DNA of 52,671 nucleotides from JAHCIE01 sp034431435 (GCA_034431435.1 DAOUDG010000074.1:1-52671), one strand, 5' to 3'; counted from the first letter of the stretch, positions 14,947 to 23,571 are shown. Program-made: numbers and translations. Notes: generated by a model not told the origin, from the letters alone.

Positions 14947-15629
14947 CCCTGCCCCGCCTCCATCAGCCGCCGCACATTCTCCGCCACCGACGCCTTCTTG
15001 TTATACACGCCGGAGCCGGACACCAGCAGCGTCGCCCCCGCCGCCACCGCCGCCGCAATGGTCGGCACGTGGACGCCGCCGTCGACCTCGATGGGCGTCG
15101 CCTGCAAGCCCCGCTCGTCCAGCATCGTGCGCAGCCGCCGCACCTTGTCCAGCTGCGACGTGATGAACGCCTGGCCCCCGAAGCCGGGGTTGACTGTCAT
15201 GACCAGCGCCATGTCCACGTCACCCAGCACTTCCTCGATGGCCGTCAACGGCGTCGCCGGGTTCAACGCCACGGCGGGACTCTTGCCCAGCTCGCGAATC
15301 TGTTGCAGCGTGCGATGCAGGTGCGGGCACGTCTCGACATGCACGATGAGCATGTCGGAGCCGGCCCTGGCAAAGTCGGCCAGATACCGCTCCGGCTGGA
15401 CAATCATCAAATGCGTCTCGAAAAAGCCGTCGTACTCGTCGGCGATGGGGCGAATCGCCTCGATAATCAGCGGCCCCATCGTGATATTGGGGACAAATTG
15501 ACCATCCATCACGTCGATCTGAATGCGGCGGATACCCGCCTCGAATACCGCGCGCACCTGCTCACCGAGACAGGCAAAATCGGCCGACAGAATCGAGGGG
15601 ACGATCTCGAAACGCGCACGCGCATCCAT
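14937..15629 (-). CDS. rpe: Ribulose-phosphate 3-epimerase
   Basis: Interconverts D-ribulose 5-phosphate and D-xylulose 5-phosphate in the pentose phosphate pathway. The 230-residue TIM barrel has all expected landmarks: VPSILSADF, QIDVMDGQFVPNITMGP (catalytic Asp and metal ligands), THLMI, VMTVNPGFGGQAF, IEVDGGV and the phosphate-binding LVSGSGVYNKK. The start MDARARFEIVPS is set by GGGAGG upstream. It lies downstream of gnd on the same strand with 97 bases between, with an extended -10 promoter of its own in the gap. Both enzymes handle ribulose 5-phosphate, so the pairing makes metabolic sense. Confidence 0.95.
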   Translation of the reverse strand: MDARARFEIVPSILSADFACLGEQVRAVFEAGIRRIQIDVMDGQFVPNITMGPLIIEAIRPIADEYDGFFETHLMIVQPERYLADFARAGSDMLIVHVETCPHLHRTLQQIRELGKSPAVALNPATPLTAIEEVLGDVDMALVMTVNPGFGGQAFITSQLDKVRRLRTMLDERGLQATPIEVDGGVHVPTIAAAVAAGATLLVSGSGVYNKKASVAENVRRLMEAGQGGD

Positions 15630-15691
15630 AGGCCCTCCCTGGCACACGACTTCGCGCAGCGACATGGGGCCAGCGACCTGGCCTCGACACC

Positions 15692-15700
15692 ATTGTATCA
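15692..15700 (-). promoter_or_regulatory. Extended -10 promoter of rpe
   Basis: On the minus strand TGATACAAT (extended TGN plus TACAAT), about 60 bp before the rpe start. No clear -35 box. Confidence 0.45.
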
Positions 15701-15726
15701 CACTCCGACCGCGCCGAGTCGCCCCC

Positions 15727-16749
15727 CTACAGCGCCACGCCCTTCTCGATGTGGCCGCCGAAGGCGAAGCGCATCGCCGACAGCAGCTTATCGGCGTAGT
15801 CGGCGTTGCCGCGCGACACGAAGCGCCCGTACAGGGCCGCCGTCAGCACCGTCGCGGGCACGCCCTCCTCGATGGCCGCCAGAGACGTCCAGCGACCCTC
15901 GCCCGAGTCGGACACGCGCCCCGCGAAGCCCTCCATGTCGGGATCGCGCAGCAGTTCCATCGCCGTCAGGTCCAGCAGCCACGAGGCGATAACGCTGCCG
16001 TGCCGCCACACCTCAGCCACCTCCGTCAGGTCGAAGTCATACTGGTAATACTCCGGGTTGCGGAGCGGCGTCGTCTCCGCGTCCACCGCATTGCTGGCCT
16101 TGCCAACGTTCGCGCTGTGCAGAATATTGAAGCCCTCGGCGTAGGCCGCCATCAGGCCATACTCGATACCGTTGTGCACCATCTTGACGAAGTGCCCCGC
16201 GCCGTGCGGCCCCGTGTGCAGATAACCCTGCTCGGCGCTGGTCAGCGGCCCCGTTCGCCCCTCCGAGCGCGCCACGCCCCCCTGACCCGGCGCCAGCGCC
16301 GCGAAGATCGGGTCGAGCCGCTGGACTACCTCCGCCTCGCCGCCGATCATCAGGCTGTACCCCCGCTCCAGACCCCACACCCCGCCGCTGACCCCCACGT
16401 CCACGTAATGCAGCCCCGCCTTCGCCAGTGTCTCGGCGCGGCGGATGTCATCGACGTAGTAGGAGTTGCCGCCATCGATGATCGCGTCACCCGACGCCAG
16501 CGCCCCGGCCAGGTCGGCGACGACCGCATCCACCACAGCCGCCGGCACCATCAGCCACACCGCCCGTGGCGGCGTCAGCTTCGCAGCCAGGTCGGCCAGC
16601 GCAGCCACACCCACCGCGCCCTCCTGGACCAGGCCCGCCACGGCCGCCGGCGAATGATCGTATACCACACACGTATGACCCGCGCGCATCAGCCGCCGCG
16701 CCATGTTAGCGCCCATGCGCCCCAGACCAATGAGACCCAGTTGCATCAT
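15727..16749 (-). CDS. gnd: 6-phosphogluconate dehydrogenase, decarboxylating (short type)
   Basis: Oxidatively decarboxylates 6-phosphogluconate to ribulose 5-phosphate. About 340 residues, the short dimer-domain-swapped type common outside enterobacteria and often NAD-linked (cofactor not proven here). N-terminal Rossmann motif GLIGLGRMGANMARRL, then IDGGNSYYVDD, the substrate-loop DVGVSGGVWGLERGYSLMIGG, and the catalytic region GAGHFVKMVHNGIEYGLM with Lys, His and Asn. Two adjacent ATG codons (16749 and 16746) follow GAGGGAGG; the second has better spacing. Its promoter lies at 16833-16861. rpe follows downstream. Confidence 0.93.
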   Translation of the reverse strand: MMQLGLIGLGRMGANMARRLMRAGHTCVVYDHSPAAVAGLVQEGAVGVAALADLAAKLTPPRAVWLMVPAAVVDAVVADLAGALASGDAIIDGGNSYYVDDIRRAETLAKAGLHYVDVGVSGGVWGLERGYSLMIGGEAEVVQRLDPIFAALAPGQGGVARSEGRTGPLTSAEQGYLHTGPHGAGHFVKMVHNGIEYGLMAAYAEGFNILHSANVGKASNAVDAETTPLRNPEYYQYDFDLTEVAEVWRHGSVIASWLLDLTAMELLRDPDMEGFAGRVSDSGEGRWTSLAAIEEGVPATVLTAALYGRFVSRGNADYADKLLSAMRFAFGGHIEKGVAL

Positions 16750-16832
16750 TGCCTCCCTCTGTCCACCACCCGTCGCCTTATCTCTCGCGCCATCGCCTGG
16801 CGCGTGCACGCCTCAGCATCCCGTCTACTGGC

Positions 16833-16861
16833 AGTGTACTCCAAACAGACCCGCTCGCCAA
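16833..16861 (-). promoter_or_regulatory. Predicted promoter of gnd
   Basis: Minus strand TTGGCG (16861-16856), 17 bp, TACACT (16838-16833). This gives a leader of about 75 bases. Confidence 0.6.
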
Positions 16862-16878
16862 GCGCGATACGTCGCAGA

Positions 16879-16906
16879 TTGCTTTGCCCGCGCTTACGCC
16901 TAGAAT
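16879..16906 (+). promoter_or_regulatory. Predicted promoter of the FtsX-type permease gene
   Basis: TTGCTT (16879-16884), 16 bp, TAGAAT (16901-16906). Divergent from the gnd promoter, with 17 bp between their -35 boxes. Confidence 0.5.
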
Positions 16907-16946
16907 TAGGCTACACCGTTCCACGGCCAACGAGCGGCCCACCCCC

Positions 16947-19280
16947 ATGACCACCTCCTTTCGCAAAGTCCTGCGCGACCTGCTCAACCGCCCTCTGCGC
17001 TCGGCGCTGACCATCTTGGGCATCGTCGTTGGCGTGGCGGGCCTGCTCGCCATCGTCGCCACAGGCCAGAATCTTGTGCGCGCCCAGGCCGCCGCCTTCG
17101 CCGCTGGCTCGCGCGCCGACCTGACCGTGTTCACCTGGAACGCCGATCGGGGGCTGGCCCGCGCCGTCGAAGCCTTGCCCAATGTGGCTTCCGCTGAGCT
17201 GCGCTCGACCCTGGCGACCCGATGGCAGGTAGGCCGCGACTGGCAGGACGTGTACCTCATCGGCGTCAACGACTTCGCCGCCATCGACGTCAATCGCATC
17301 GCGGCCGCCGAGGGCGACTTCCCCACCGGCGACGAGATCATGCCCGAAATCGCCGTTCGCGACCTGGCCCGCGTCGCCGTCGGCCAGCCGGCGCTGGTGC
17401 GCGACCGCCAGGGCCAGACCCATGACGTCACCGTGAGTGGCTTCGCCTATAGCCCGGCCGCCCTGTCCCCCGCCCTGACTCAGCTGGCCGTCGCCTACGC
17501 CCCCGCCGAGCGCGTCCGCCGCTGGAACGGCGCGACCGGCGACAACGCCCTGGTGGTGCGCTTCGACGACTTCGCCGCCCGTGACGAGACCATCGCCGAC
17601 ATTCAGCGGCTACTCCGTCAGCGCGGCCTGCCCATCATGCAGCAGCAAGTCCGCGACCCCGATAACTTCGTCGGCAAGCGCGAGCTGGACGCCCTGGTGC
17701 GCGTGCTTGGCCTGTTCTCGGCGCTGGGCCTGTTGCTCAGCGGCTTCCTGGCCGCCAACACCCTGTCGGCCATCGCCGCCGAGGGCACACGCGAGATTGG
17801 CGTGATGAAGGCCGTCGGCGCGACACCTCGCCAGGTGCTACTGGTCTACCTGAGCGGCGCGCTGACCTACGGCGTCATCGGCACGCTCATCGGCCTGCCC
17901 CTGGGGGCAGTCGTTGGCCAGGAGCTATATCGCCGCGTCGCCAACCTGACCAGCATCGGCCCTGAGTACAGCGTGCCCCCGCAAGCGGTCGCCCTGGGGC
18001 TACTGGTCGGCCTGGGCGTGACCCTGGTGGCTGGACTGCCCGCCGCCCTGTCGGCGGCGCGGGTGACGGTGCGCCAGGCCATCAGCGCCGAGGGCGGCGC
18101 GGCCACGTTTGGTGAGCGGCCCCTGGAGCGTGCGTTGGCCCAGGTGCGCGGCCTGCCCCGCACGACTCTCATCGCCGTGCGCAACCTGGGCCGCCGCCTG
18201 GGGCGCAACGTCGTTACCCTGGTCATGATCGCCCTGGCCGTCGCATCCTTCCTGGCCGCGCGCACCACCTCGGCCTCGGTCGACGCCGCCATCGAGGCCA
18301 TCTTCCGCGCCTACAATGCCGATGCCTGGCTGTCCCTCGGCCAGCCCGTCGCGCCCGCCGTCGCCGGGCAACTGCGCGCCACGCCGGGCGTCACCCAGGT
18401 CGAACCCTGGTCCCTGACCAACGGCTTCGTCCGCCAGCGCCGCGTGCGCGTGTGGGGCGTGCCCGCCGACACCCGCCTGTACACGCCCAACCTGGTCGAA
18501 GGCCGCTGGCTGCGCGTCGGCGTGCCCGACGAGGTGGTCGTCTCGGCCGACGTGGCCCGCGAGCGGGACATCCAGGTCGGCGACACCGTGGCCCTGACCA
18601 TCGGCGACCGCGAGCGGCCGCTGACCGTGGTCGGTATCCTGGTCGACAACGCCATCTTCCTGGGCAGCAGCATCGCGGGCAAAGCCTTCGCGCCCATCGA
18701 GACTGTCGATCGCCTGCGCGATCGCACCGTGGCCGACTTCTTCGCCCTGAGCGTCGCCGACCCGCGCCCCGAGGCCGTCGATGCCGTCCTGGCCGACGCG
18801 GAGAGCCGCGCCCGCGCCTTCCGCCCGACCACCGAGGCCGCCCACACCGACCGCGCCGCCGCCGCCAACCCCGCCCACCTGCTGTCGGGCGCGCTGTGGG
18901 CGATGGCCGTGCTGGTCGGCCTCATCGGCGCACTGGGCGTTCTCAACACCCTGACCCTCAACGTCATCGAGCGGCGGCGCGAGATTGGCGTCATGCGCGT
19001 CATCGGCGCACGCGACCGCCAGGTGGCGAGCGTTTTCGTCACCGAGGGCGTGGCTCTGGGTCTGGCGGGCTGGCTACTGGGCCTCGTGCTGGGCTATCTG
19101 GTCGGCTGGGGCTTCGTGTGGGCGCTGGGCCGCGCCCTGTTCCCGATGGCCTACGTCTTCCCCTGGTCCGCTGTGGCCGCCAGCCTGCTCTTTGCCCTGC
19201 TCATCGCGGGCGCGGCGAGCCTGCTCCCGGCCCTGGCCGCCGCCCGCCTGCCCGCTGCCACGGCGCTGCGCTACGAGTGA
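16947..19280 (+). CDS. FtsX-like ABC transporter permease, two-module (777 aa)
   Basis: Start MTTSFRKVLRDLLNRPLRSALTILGIVVG, a typical MacB/LolE-type N-terminal helix. A periplasmic-type domain (about 50-245) precedes three helices around residues 255-375 containing the FtsX signature REIGVMKAVGATPRQVLLVYL. A repeat of the same plan follows: an N-terminal helix at about 415-435, an exported domain with IQVGDTVALTIGDRERPLTVVGI, and a final three-helix FtsX unit with REIGVMRVIGARDRQVASVFVTEG. This double-module form is usual for lipoprotein or peptide exporters and mechanotransmission proteins. No ABC ATPase gene adjoins it, so the ATPase must be encoded elsewhere. The substrate is unknown. Confidence 0.88.
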   Translation: MTTSFRKVLRDLLNRPLRSALTILGIVVGVAGLLAIVATGQNLVRAQAAAFAAGSRADLTVFTWNADRGLARAVEALPNVASAELRSTLATRWQVGRDWQDVYLIGVNDFAAIDVNRIAAAEGDFPTGDEIMPEIAVRDLARVAVGQPALVRDRQGQTHDVTVSGFAYSPAALSPALTQLAVAYAPAERVRRWNGATGDNALVVRFDDFAARDETIADIQRLLRQRGLPIMQQQVRDPDNFVGKRELDALVRVLGLFSALGLLLSGFLAANTLSAIAAEGTREIGVMKAVGATPRQVLLVYLSGALTYGVIGTLIGLPLGAVVGQELYRRVANLTSIGPEYSVPPQAVALGLLVGLGVTLVAGLPAALSAARVTVRQAISAEGGAATFGERPLERALAQVRGLPRTTLIAVRNLGRRLGRNVVTLVMIALAVASFLAARTTSASVDAAIEAIFRAYNADAWLSLGQPVAPAVAGQLRATPGVTQVEPWSLTNGFVRQRRVRVWGVPADTRLYTPNLVEGRWLRVGVPDEVVVSADVARERDIQVGDTVALTIGDRERPLTVVGILVDNAIFLGSSIAGKAFAPIETVDRLRDRTVADFFALSVADPRPEAVDAVLADAESRARAFRPTTEAAHTDRAAAANPAHLLSGALWAMAVLVGLIGALGVLNTLTLNVIERRREIGVMRVIGARDRQVASVFVTEGVALGLAGWLLGLVLGYLVGWGFVWALGRALFPMAYVFPWSAVAASLLFALLIAGAASLLPALAAARLPAATALRYE

Positions 19281-19282
19281 CC

Positions 19283-20050
19283 ATGCCTGTCGCCCTCGCC
19301 TGCACCTGGCAGCCGCGCGGCGAGCTGCCCCGCCTGCGCCACTGGCGCGAGACGCTCCTCGACCTGTATAGTGGCGTGTGGGTCGCCCTGCCGCCCGACG
19401 CCGATCCGACCCTGGTCGCGGCGCTGGCGGAGCTGCCCGGCGTCCACGCCCTGGTCACGGCCGATTGGTCGTCGGGGCGGCCGGTGGCCCTGCGCGCCGC
19501 CCTGGCCACGGCTGCGACCCACCTCCATTACTGCGACCTGGACCGCGCCCTGCACTGGGTCGAGACGCGCCCCGACGAGCTGCGCGCGACGGTCGAGACG
19601 GTGCAGCGCGTCGACTGCCTCATCCTGGGCCGCACCGACTGGGCGTGGGCGACGCACCCGGCGGCGATGCGCGAGACGGAGGCCCTGTTCAACCTCGTCT
19701 TCTCGGCCGCCCTGGGCCTCGACGCCGACTTCGGGGCAGGGTCGCGGGGCCTCAGCCGCCACGCCGCCGAGTTTGCCCTGGCTCACGGCCCCGCCACCCA
19801 CTGGATCGACGCCGCCTGGCCGGTCCTGCTGCGCCGCGCGGGCTTCACGATCGCCGCCCTGGCCGTGGACGGCCTGGCCTGGGAAACGCCCGACCGCGAC
19901 CGCGCGACCGTGGCCGACGCGGCGGCACGCCGCGCCCTCGCCGCCGCGTGGGACGCCGACGCGACCCAGTGGGCGTTTCGGGTGCGGGTTGTGGCGCGCG
20001 AGATTCTGGCGGCCGGGCTTGAGGCTATGAGAGTAGAGATTGGCGACTAG
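19283..20050 (+). CDS. Unknown protein, nucleotide-diphospho-sugar-transferase-like (255 aa)
   Basis: Begins 2 bases after the permease stop (MPVALACTWQPRGELPRLRHW). The segment THLHYCDLDRALHWVE has the D-x-D-R look of a GT-A-type nucleotide-sugar site preceded by small-residue strands, and CLILGRTDWAWATHPAAMRETEALFN follows. A central ADFGAGSRGLSRHAAEFAL could be an acceptor loop. There is no membrane helix or signal. The overall plan suggests a soluble transferase that recognises a nucleotide-activated sugar, but no family is firmly recognised. The last residues (EAMRVEIGD) are encoded by a heptamer repeat, so the original C-terminus may have been shorter or different. Confidence 0.45.
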   Translation: MPVALACTWQPRGELPRLRHWRETLLDLYSGVWVALPPDADPTLVAALAELPGVHALVTADWSSGRPVALRAALATAATHLHYCDLDRALHWVETRPDELRATVETVQRVDCLILGRTDWAWATHPAAMRETEALFNLVFSAALGLDADFGAGSRGLSRHAAEFALAHGPATHWIDAAWPVLLRRAGFTIAALAVDGLAWETPDRDRATVADAAARRALAAAWDADATQWAFRVRVVAREILAAGLEAMRVEIGD

Positions 20051-20062
20051 AGAGGGGAGATG
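20025..20062. repeat. Heptamer repeat overlapping a C-terminus
   Basis: GAGAGTA, GAGATTG, GCGACTA, GAGAGGG, GAGATGG. It supplies the last codons of the upstream gene, and the GAGGGGAG that acts as ribosome-binding site of the GNAT gene. Confidence 0.55.
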
Positions 20063-20512
20063 GCGAGCCACCGACTGGCAAGAGAGGACGACGTCGAGAC
20101 GCTGCTGCCCCTGATGCGTGGGTTGTACGAGCACGACGGCGACGAGTTCAACGCGGTCACGCATCGGGCGGCGCTGATGGGGCTGCTGGCCCACCCGGAG
20201 CGCGGCCAGGTGTGGCTGGTCGAGGACGACGGCGCGGCGGTCGGCTACGCCGTGCTGACCTTCGGCTACAGCCTGGAGTATCGCGGCCGCGACGCGCTGG
20301 TGGACGAGCTGTTCCTGGCCGAGAGCCATCGCGGGCGCGGGCTAGGGATGCAGACGCTGGCCTTCCTGGAGGCCGAATGCCGCCGCCAGGGTATCGCCGC
20401 CCTGCACCTGGAGGTGGCGCGCGGCAACACCCGCGCCCAGGCGGTCTACCGCGCCGCTGGCTTCTTCAGCCACGACCGGATACTGATGACGAAGTGGGTG
20501 GGGGGAGCGTAG
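20060..20512 (+). CDS. GNAT-family N-acetyltransferase (150 aa)
   Basis: A single GNAT domain that would transfer an acetyl group from acetyl-CoA to an amine. Typical parts: start HRLAREDDVETLLPLMRGLYEHD, beta4 VWLVEDDGAAVGYAVLTFGYSLEY, beta4-beta5 ALVDELFLAESHRGRGLGMQTLAFLEAEC with the acetyl-CoA loop RGRGLG, and LHLEVARGNTRAQAVYRAAGFF. Length fits small-molecule or RimI-like acetyltransferases; the substrate is unknown. Its ribosome-binding site (GAGGGGAG) comes from the heptamer repeat. It is followed within 4 bases by the frame of the propeller-lipase gene. Confidence 0.88.
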   Translation: MASHRLAREDDVETLLPLMRGLYEHDGDEFNAVTHRAALMGLLAHPERGQVWLVEDDGAAVGYAVLTFGYSLEYRGRDALVDELFLAESHRGRGLGMQTLAFLEAECRRQGIAALHLEVARGNTRAQAVYRAAGFFSHDRILMTKWVGGA

Positions 20513-20515
20513 CGC

Positions 20516-23500
20516 GTGGAGCGAGAACAGAGATTGGGGATTAGGGATTGGCGACAGGCTTCCTGTCCGCCCCCTCGCTCTCTGGGCGAGGGCGGGGGTG
20601 AGGGTTTAGAGCCTTTGAGCGCGCGCCAGGACCCGCCCCCCAACCCTCTCCCAGGCGGCGAGGGAACAAGCGTCGGCTTGACTCATTATCGTCAGGCCTC
20701 CAACCTCCAATCCCTAATCTCTTCCCGCTTCCCGCTTCCCGCTCCCCGCTCCACGTTCTTCGCCCTACGCTTCCCGCTTCCCGCTTCCCGCTCCCCGTTC
20801 TTCGCCCTACGCTCCCCGCTCCCCGCTCCCCGCTCCCCGCTCCCCGCTCCCCGCTCCCCGTTCTTCGCCCTACGCTCCCCGCTTCCCGCTCCCCGCTCCC
20901 CGCTCTTCGCCCTCCTCCTGCTGCTTCTCCTGGCGGCCCCCGCCCGCGCCGCTGACCCCTGGCCGACGCTCACGGCCCGCGACGGGCTGGCGGCAACGCC
21001 CGCCCTGGCCCTCGCCGCCGCGCCCGATGGCGCGCTGTGGGTCGGCGGGCTACATGGCGTCAGCCGCTGGGACGGCCGCACGGCCGAGGCATGGTCGAAG
21101 GCCGACGGCCTCGGCGACGATTGGGTCACATCTCTGGCGGCCACCCCCGACGCCGTGTGGGCCGCGACGTGGGGCGGCGGCGTGAGCCGCTACGACCCCG
21201 CCGCCACCGAACATCCCTGGCGCACGCTATCCACCGCCGACGGCCTGCCGAGCGACCTGGTGACTTCCCTGGCCGCCGCGCCCGATGGCGCGTTGTGGGT
21301 GGGGACCTACGGCGGCGGGCTGGCGCGGGTGCGCGACGACACGGTGGAGGCCATCGCCGAGGGGCCGGCCTCGCCCTGGATCACCGCGCTGACCATCGCC
21401 CCCAACGGCGACCTGTGGGTGGGTACATCCGGCGAGGGCGTGGCGCGCCGCGACGCCAGGGGCTGGACGACCTTCCGCGCTGAGTTGCCCGACCCTGCCG
21501 TGCGCTCGCTAGGCGCGGACCGCGACGGCCGCGTCTACGTCGGCACGGCCACCGGGCTGGCCGTCTACGCTGCCGGGGCGTGGCGGACCTTCGGCCGCGC
21601 CGATGGCCTGCCCGACCCGCGCGTCCTCGCCCTCAGCCAGGACAGCCAGGGGACCATGTGGGCGGGCACGGCAGACGGCCTGGCGCAGCGAGTCGGCGAC
21701 CGCTGGCAGGCCGTCCCGACCGACGCCCTACCCTCGCGCTACGTGACCGCCCTCGCGCCCGACCGTGGCGCCCCCGGCCCAGCCGCCCCTGATTCCCCGC
21801 ACCTGGTCGTCGCCACACCGGGCGGCGTGAGTCTACCCGCCCGCCAGCTACCTCCGCCGCCGGAGCGGCTGCCGGTGGTGCTCGTCCACGGCTGGCGCGG
21901 CCCGCCCTTCGCCACCGTCTACGACTCGGAGGCGCGCTTCCTCAAGACGTGGCTGGCAGAGCGGGGGCAACCCATCTTCTACGCCCAGGGCATCGACTCC
22001 AACCAGCCTCTGTACACCAACGCCGCCGCCCTGCGCGACGCCATCGCCGACGTGAGGCAGCAGACCGGCGCGAGCAAGGTCCACCTGGTGGGCCACTCCA
22101 TGGGCGGCCTCGTCTCCCGCGCCTACCTCGAGTCCACGCTGTACCAGGGCGATGTGGCCAGCCTGACGACCCTCGGCTCGCCCCACGCGGGGGCCGACCA
22201 GTGGCGCGACTACCTGCTGCGCGAGATCGGCCCCGGCGGCAGCCGCGAGCCGTCGGCGCGAGAACTGCTACCGGAGAGCGTCGCCGTGTTCAACGGCCTC
22301 GGCCAGCCACCCGCCGACGTGCCCTACTATCTCCTCGGCGGCGACATCACGGCGCGCGAGGGGCTGGAGAAGCTCGACTTCTGGCCGCCCACCGACGGCA
22401 TCGTCACCCAGTGGAGCGCGTTGTCCCTCGATGGCCCCGGCGTGACGCGGCTGCCCACCCAGGACCTCCACGGCTGGGGCGCGGGCAGCATCGCCGCGGG
22501 CATTCCCTCCTACCTGTGGCCCGATCACAACTACCGCGCCTATCTACGCGCCATCTTCGACGGCCAGTCCCCCCGCGTCCCACCCGATGCCCCCGCCCTC
22601 GTCGCCGGGCTGACGCCCCCGGTCGCCCCGCCGCGCACTCCCTACGTCAGTGGCGAGCTGCGGCCCGGCGCGACCGTCACGGCCACCCTGACCCTCGACG
22701 CCACGCCCGGCGCGCGCGTCCTGGCCCTCTGGCAGCGCGGTGACGTGACCACCACCCTCACCTCGCCGGCCGGCGTCACCTACCGCGAGCGGAGCGGCGA
22801 CGGCGTGGATTACTTCGGATTCGCCACCGACACCTTCGCCAACGTCGCCGCCTATCGCCTGGACGAGCCGGCGCCTGGCCCCTGGACGCTGAGCCTCGCA
22901 GCCGCGCCCGACACCCCTCCCACCACCTACGGCATCTACGCCGAGCTGGACGGCGCGCCGCGCCTGGCCGTGACCACCGACGCCCGCATCTACGCGCCCG
23001 GCGCGCCCATCCGCCTGACGGCGCGCCTCGCGCCCGCCAGCCTGGCCCAGGGCGCGACTGTCACCGCCGACCTGTACGCTGGCGGGCAGGTGGCGACATC
23101 GGTCACGCTGCGCGACGATGGCCGGGGCGCGGATGACACGGCGGGTGATGGGGTGTATCATGCAAGCATCGCCGCGCCCAGCGCCGCCGAGGTCTACCCA
23201 ATCCTCGTCACCGCGCGGGGCGCAAACGGGGCCTTCGAGCGCGGCGCGTCGGCGGTAGTGGCCGTGCGCTCCGACCGCGCCCGCCTGGCGGGGCCAGCGA
23301 CGGGGCGAGTCGCCTCCGACGGCGTGGTGGTCGATGTGCCAGTCGAGGTGCGGAGCGCGGGGCCGCTCGCTGTGGCCGTGCGCGCCCAGGCCGGCGGCCG
23401 CGAGGCGCGGGCCGTGCAGCCGGCAGGATTGGCGCCGGGGCTGCACACGGTGTCCGTGCCGCTACGCGGGGTCAGCGGCGATGCCGTCGTGACTGGCGTG

Positions 23501-23551
23501 ACCCTGTACGACGCCACCACGGCCCTGATCCCCCTGGATCAGAGTCCATGA
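20516..23551 (+). CDS. Secreted two-component-regulator-like propeller fused to an alpha/beta-hydrolase lipase (up to 1011 aa)
   Basis: Residues 131-146 (LFALLLLLLLAAPARAADP) are a signal peptide, so the protein is exported. Residues about 150-440 contain propeller blades of the type GLPSDLVTSLAAAPDGALWVGTYGGGL, as in sensor-kinase 'Reg_prop' domains. Residues about 450-690 are a lipase-type hydrolase: VVLVHGW, then VHLVGHSMGGLVSRAYLE (nucleophile Ser528), a TLGSPHAGADQWR segment and later histidines. The last 330 residues are beta-sandwich domains with YAPGAPIRLTARL and DDTAGDGVYHASI. The true start is unclear: residues about 59-131 are translated from a heptamer array and no ATG lies between GTG 20516 and the signal peptide (a TTG at 20678 is possible). 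Substrate unknown. Confidence 0.75.
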   Translation: MEREQRLGIRDWRQASCPPPRSLGEGGGEGLEPLSARQDPPPNPLPGGEGTSVGLTHYRQASNLQSLISSRFPLPAPRSTFFALRFPLPASRSPFFALRSPLPAPRSPLPAPRSPFFALRSPLPAPRSPLFALLLLLLLAAPARAADPWPTLTARDGLAATPALALAAAPDGALWVGGLHGVSRWDGRTAEAWSKADGLGDDWVTSLAATPDAVWAATWGGGVSRYDPAATEHPWRTLSTADGLPSDLVTSLAAAPDGALWVGTYGGGLARVRDDTVEAIAEGPASPWITALTIAPNGDLWVGTSGEGVARRDARGWTTFRAELPDPAVRSLGADRDGRVYVGTATGLAVYAAGAWRTFGRADGLPDPRVLALSQDSQGTMWAGTADGLAQRVGDRWQAVPTDALPSRYVTALAPDRGAPGPAAPDSPHLVVATPGGVSLPARQLPPPPERLPVVLVHGWRGPPFATVYDSEARFLKTWLAERGQPIFYAQGIDSNQPLYTNAAALRDAIADVRQQTGASKVHLVGHSMGGLVSRAYLESTLYQGDVASLTTLGSPHAGADQWRDYLLREIGPGGSREPSARELLPESVAVFNGLGQPPADVPYYLLGGDITAREGLEKLDFWPPTDGIVTQWSALSLDGPGVTRLPTQDLHGWGAGSIAAGIPSYLWPDHNYRAYLRAIFDGQSPRVPPDAPALVAGLTPPVAPPRTPYVSGELRPGATVTATLTLDATPGARVLALWQRGDVTTTLTSPAGVTYRERSGDGVDYFGFATDTFANVAAYRLDEPAPGPWTLSLAAAPDTPPTTYGIYAELDGAPRLAVTTDARIYAPGAPIRLTARLAPASLAQGATVTADLYAGGQVATSVTLRDDGRGADDTAGDGVYHASIAAPSAAEVYPILVTARGANGAFERGASAVVAVRSDRARLAGPATGRVASDGVVVDVPVEVRSAGPLAVAVRAQAGGREARAVQPAGLAPGLHTVSVPLRGVSGDAVVTGVTLYDATTALIPLDQSP
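20519..20555. repeat. Heptamer repeat, left arm (GATTGGG flavour)
   Basis: GAGCGAG, AACAGAG, ATTGGGG, ATTAGGG, ATTGGCG. It is complementary to the start of the array at 20701, giving an inverted pair with about 145 bp of GC-rich spacer (20556-20700). Confidence 0.65.
20701..20915. repeat. Large heptamer array (about 30 units), read as coding
   Basis: Begins CAACCTC, CAATCCC, TAATCTC, then runs of CTTCCCG and CTCCCCG interrupted four times by TTCTTCG (or CTCTTCG) plus CCCTACG/CCCTCCT, all in one 7-bp register. Three units make 21 bp, so the frame stays open and reads as PLPAPRS-type repeats before the lipase signal peptide. Confidence 0.85.
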
Positions 23552-23571
23552 ATTATCACAAGGAGCCGGGC

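Noticed and set aside
18452..19282. Longer N-terminal extension of the 19283 protein
   Set aside because: It is the arginine-rich shadow frame of the FtsX permease gene; the real start overlaps the permease stop region.
20701..20915. CRISPR or phase-variable locus
   Set aside because: No spacers; the 7-bp units form one continuous array. Phase variation would need length change, which cannot be seen from one sequence.
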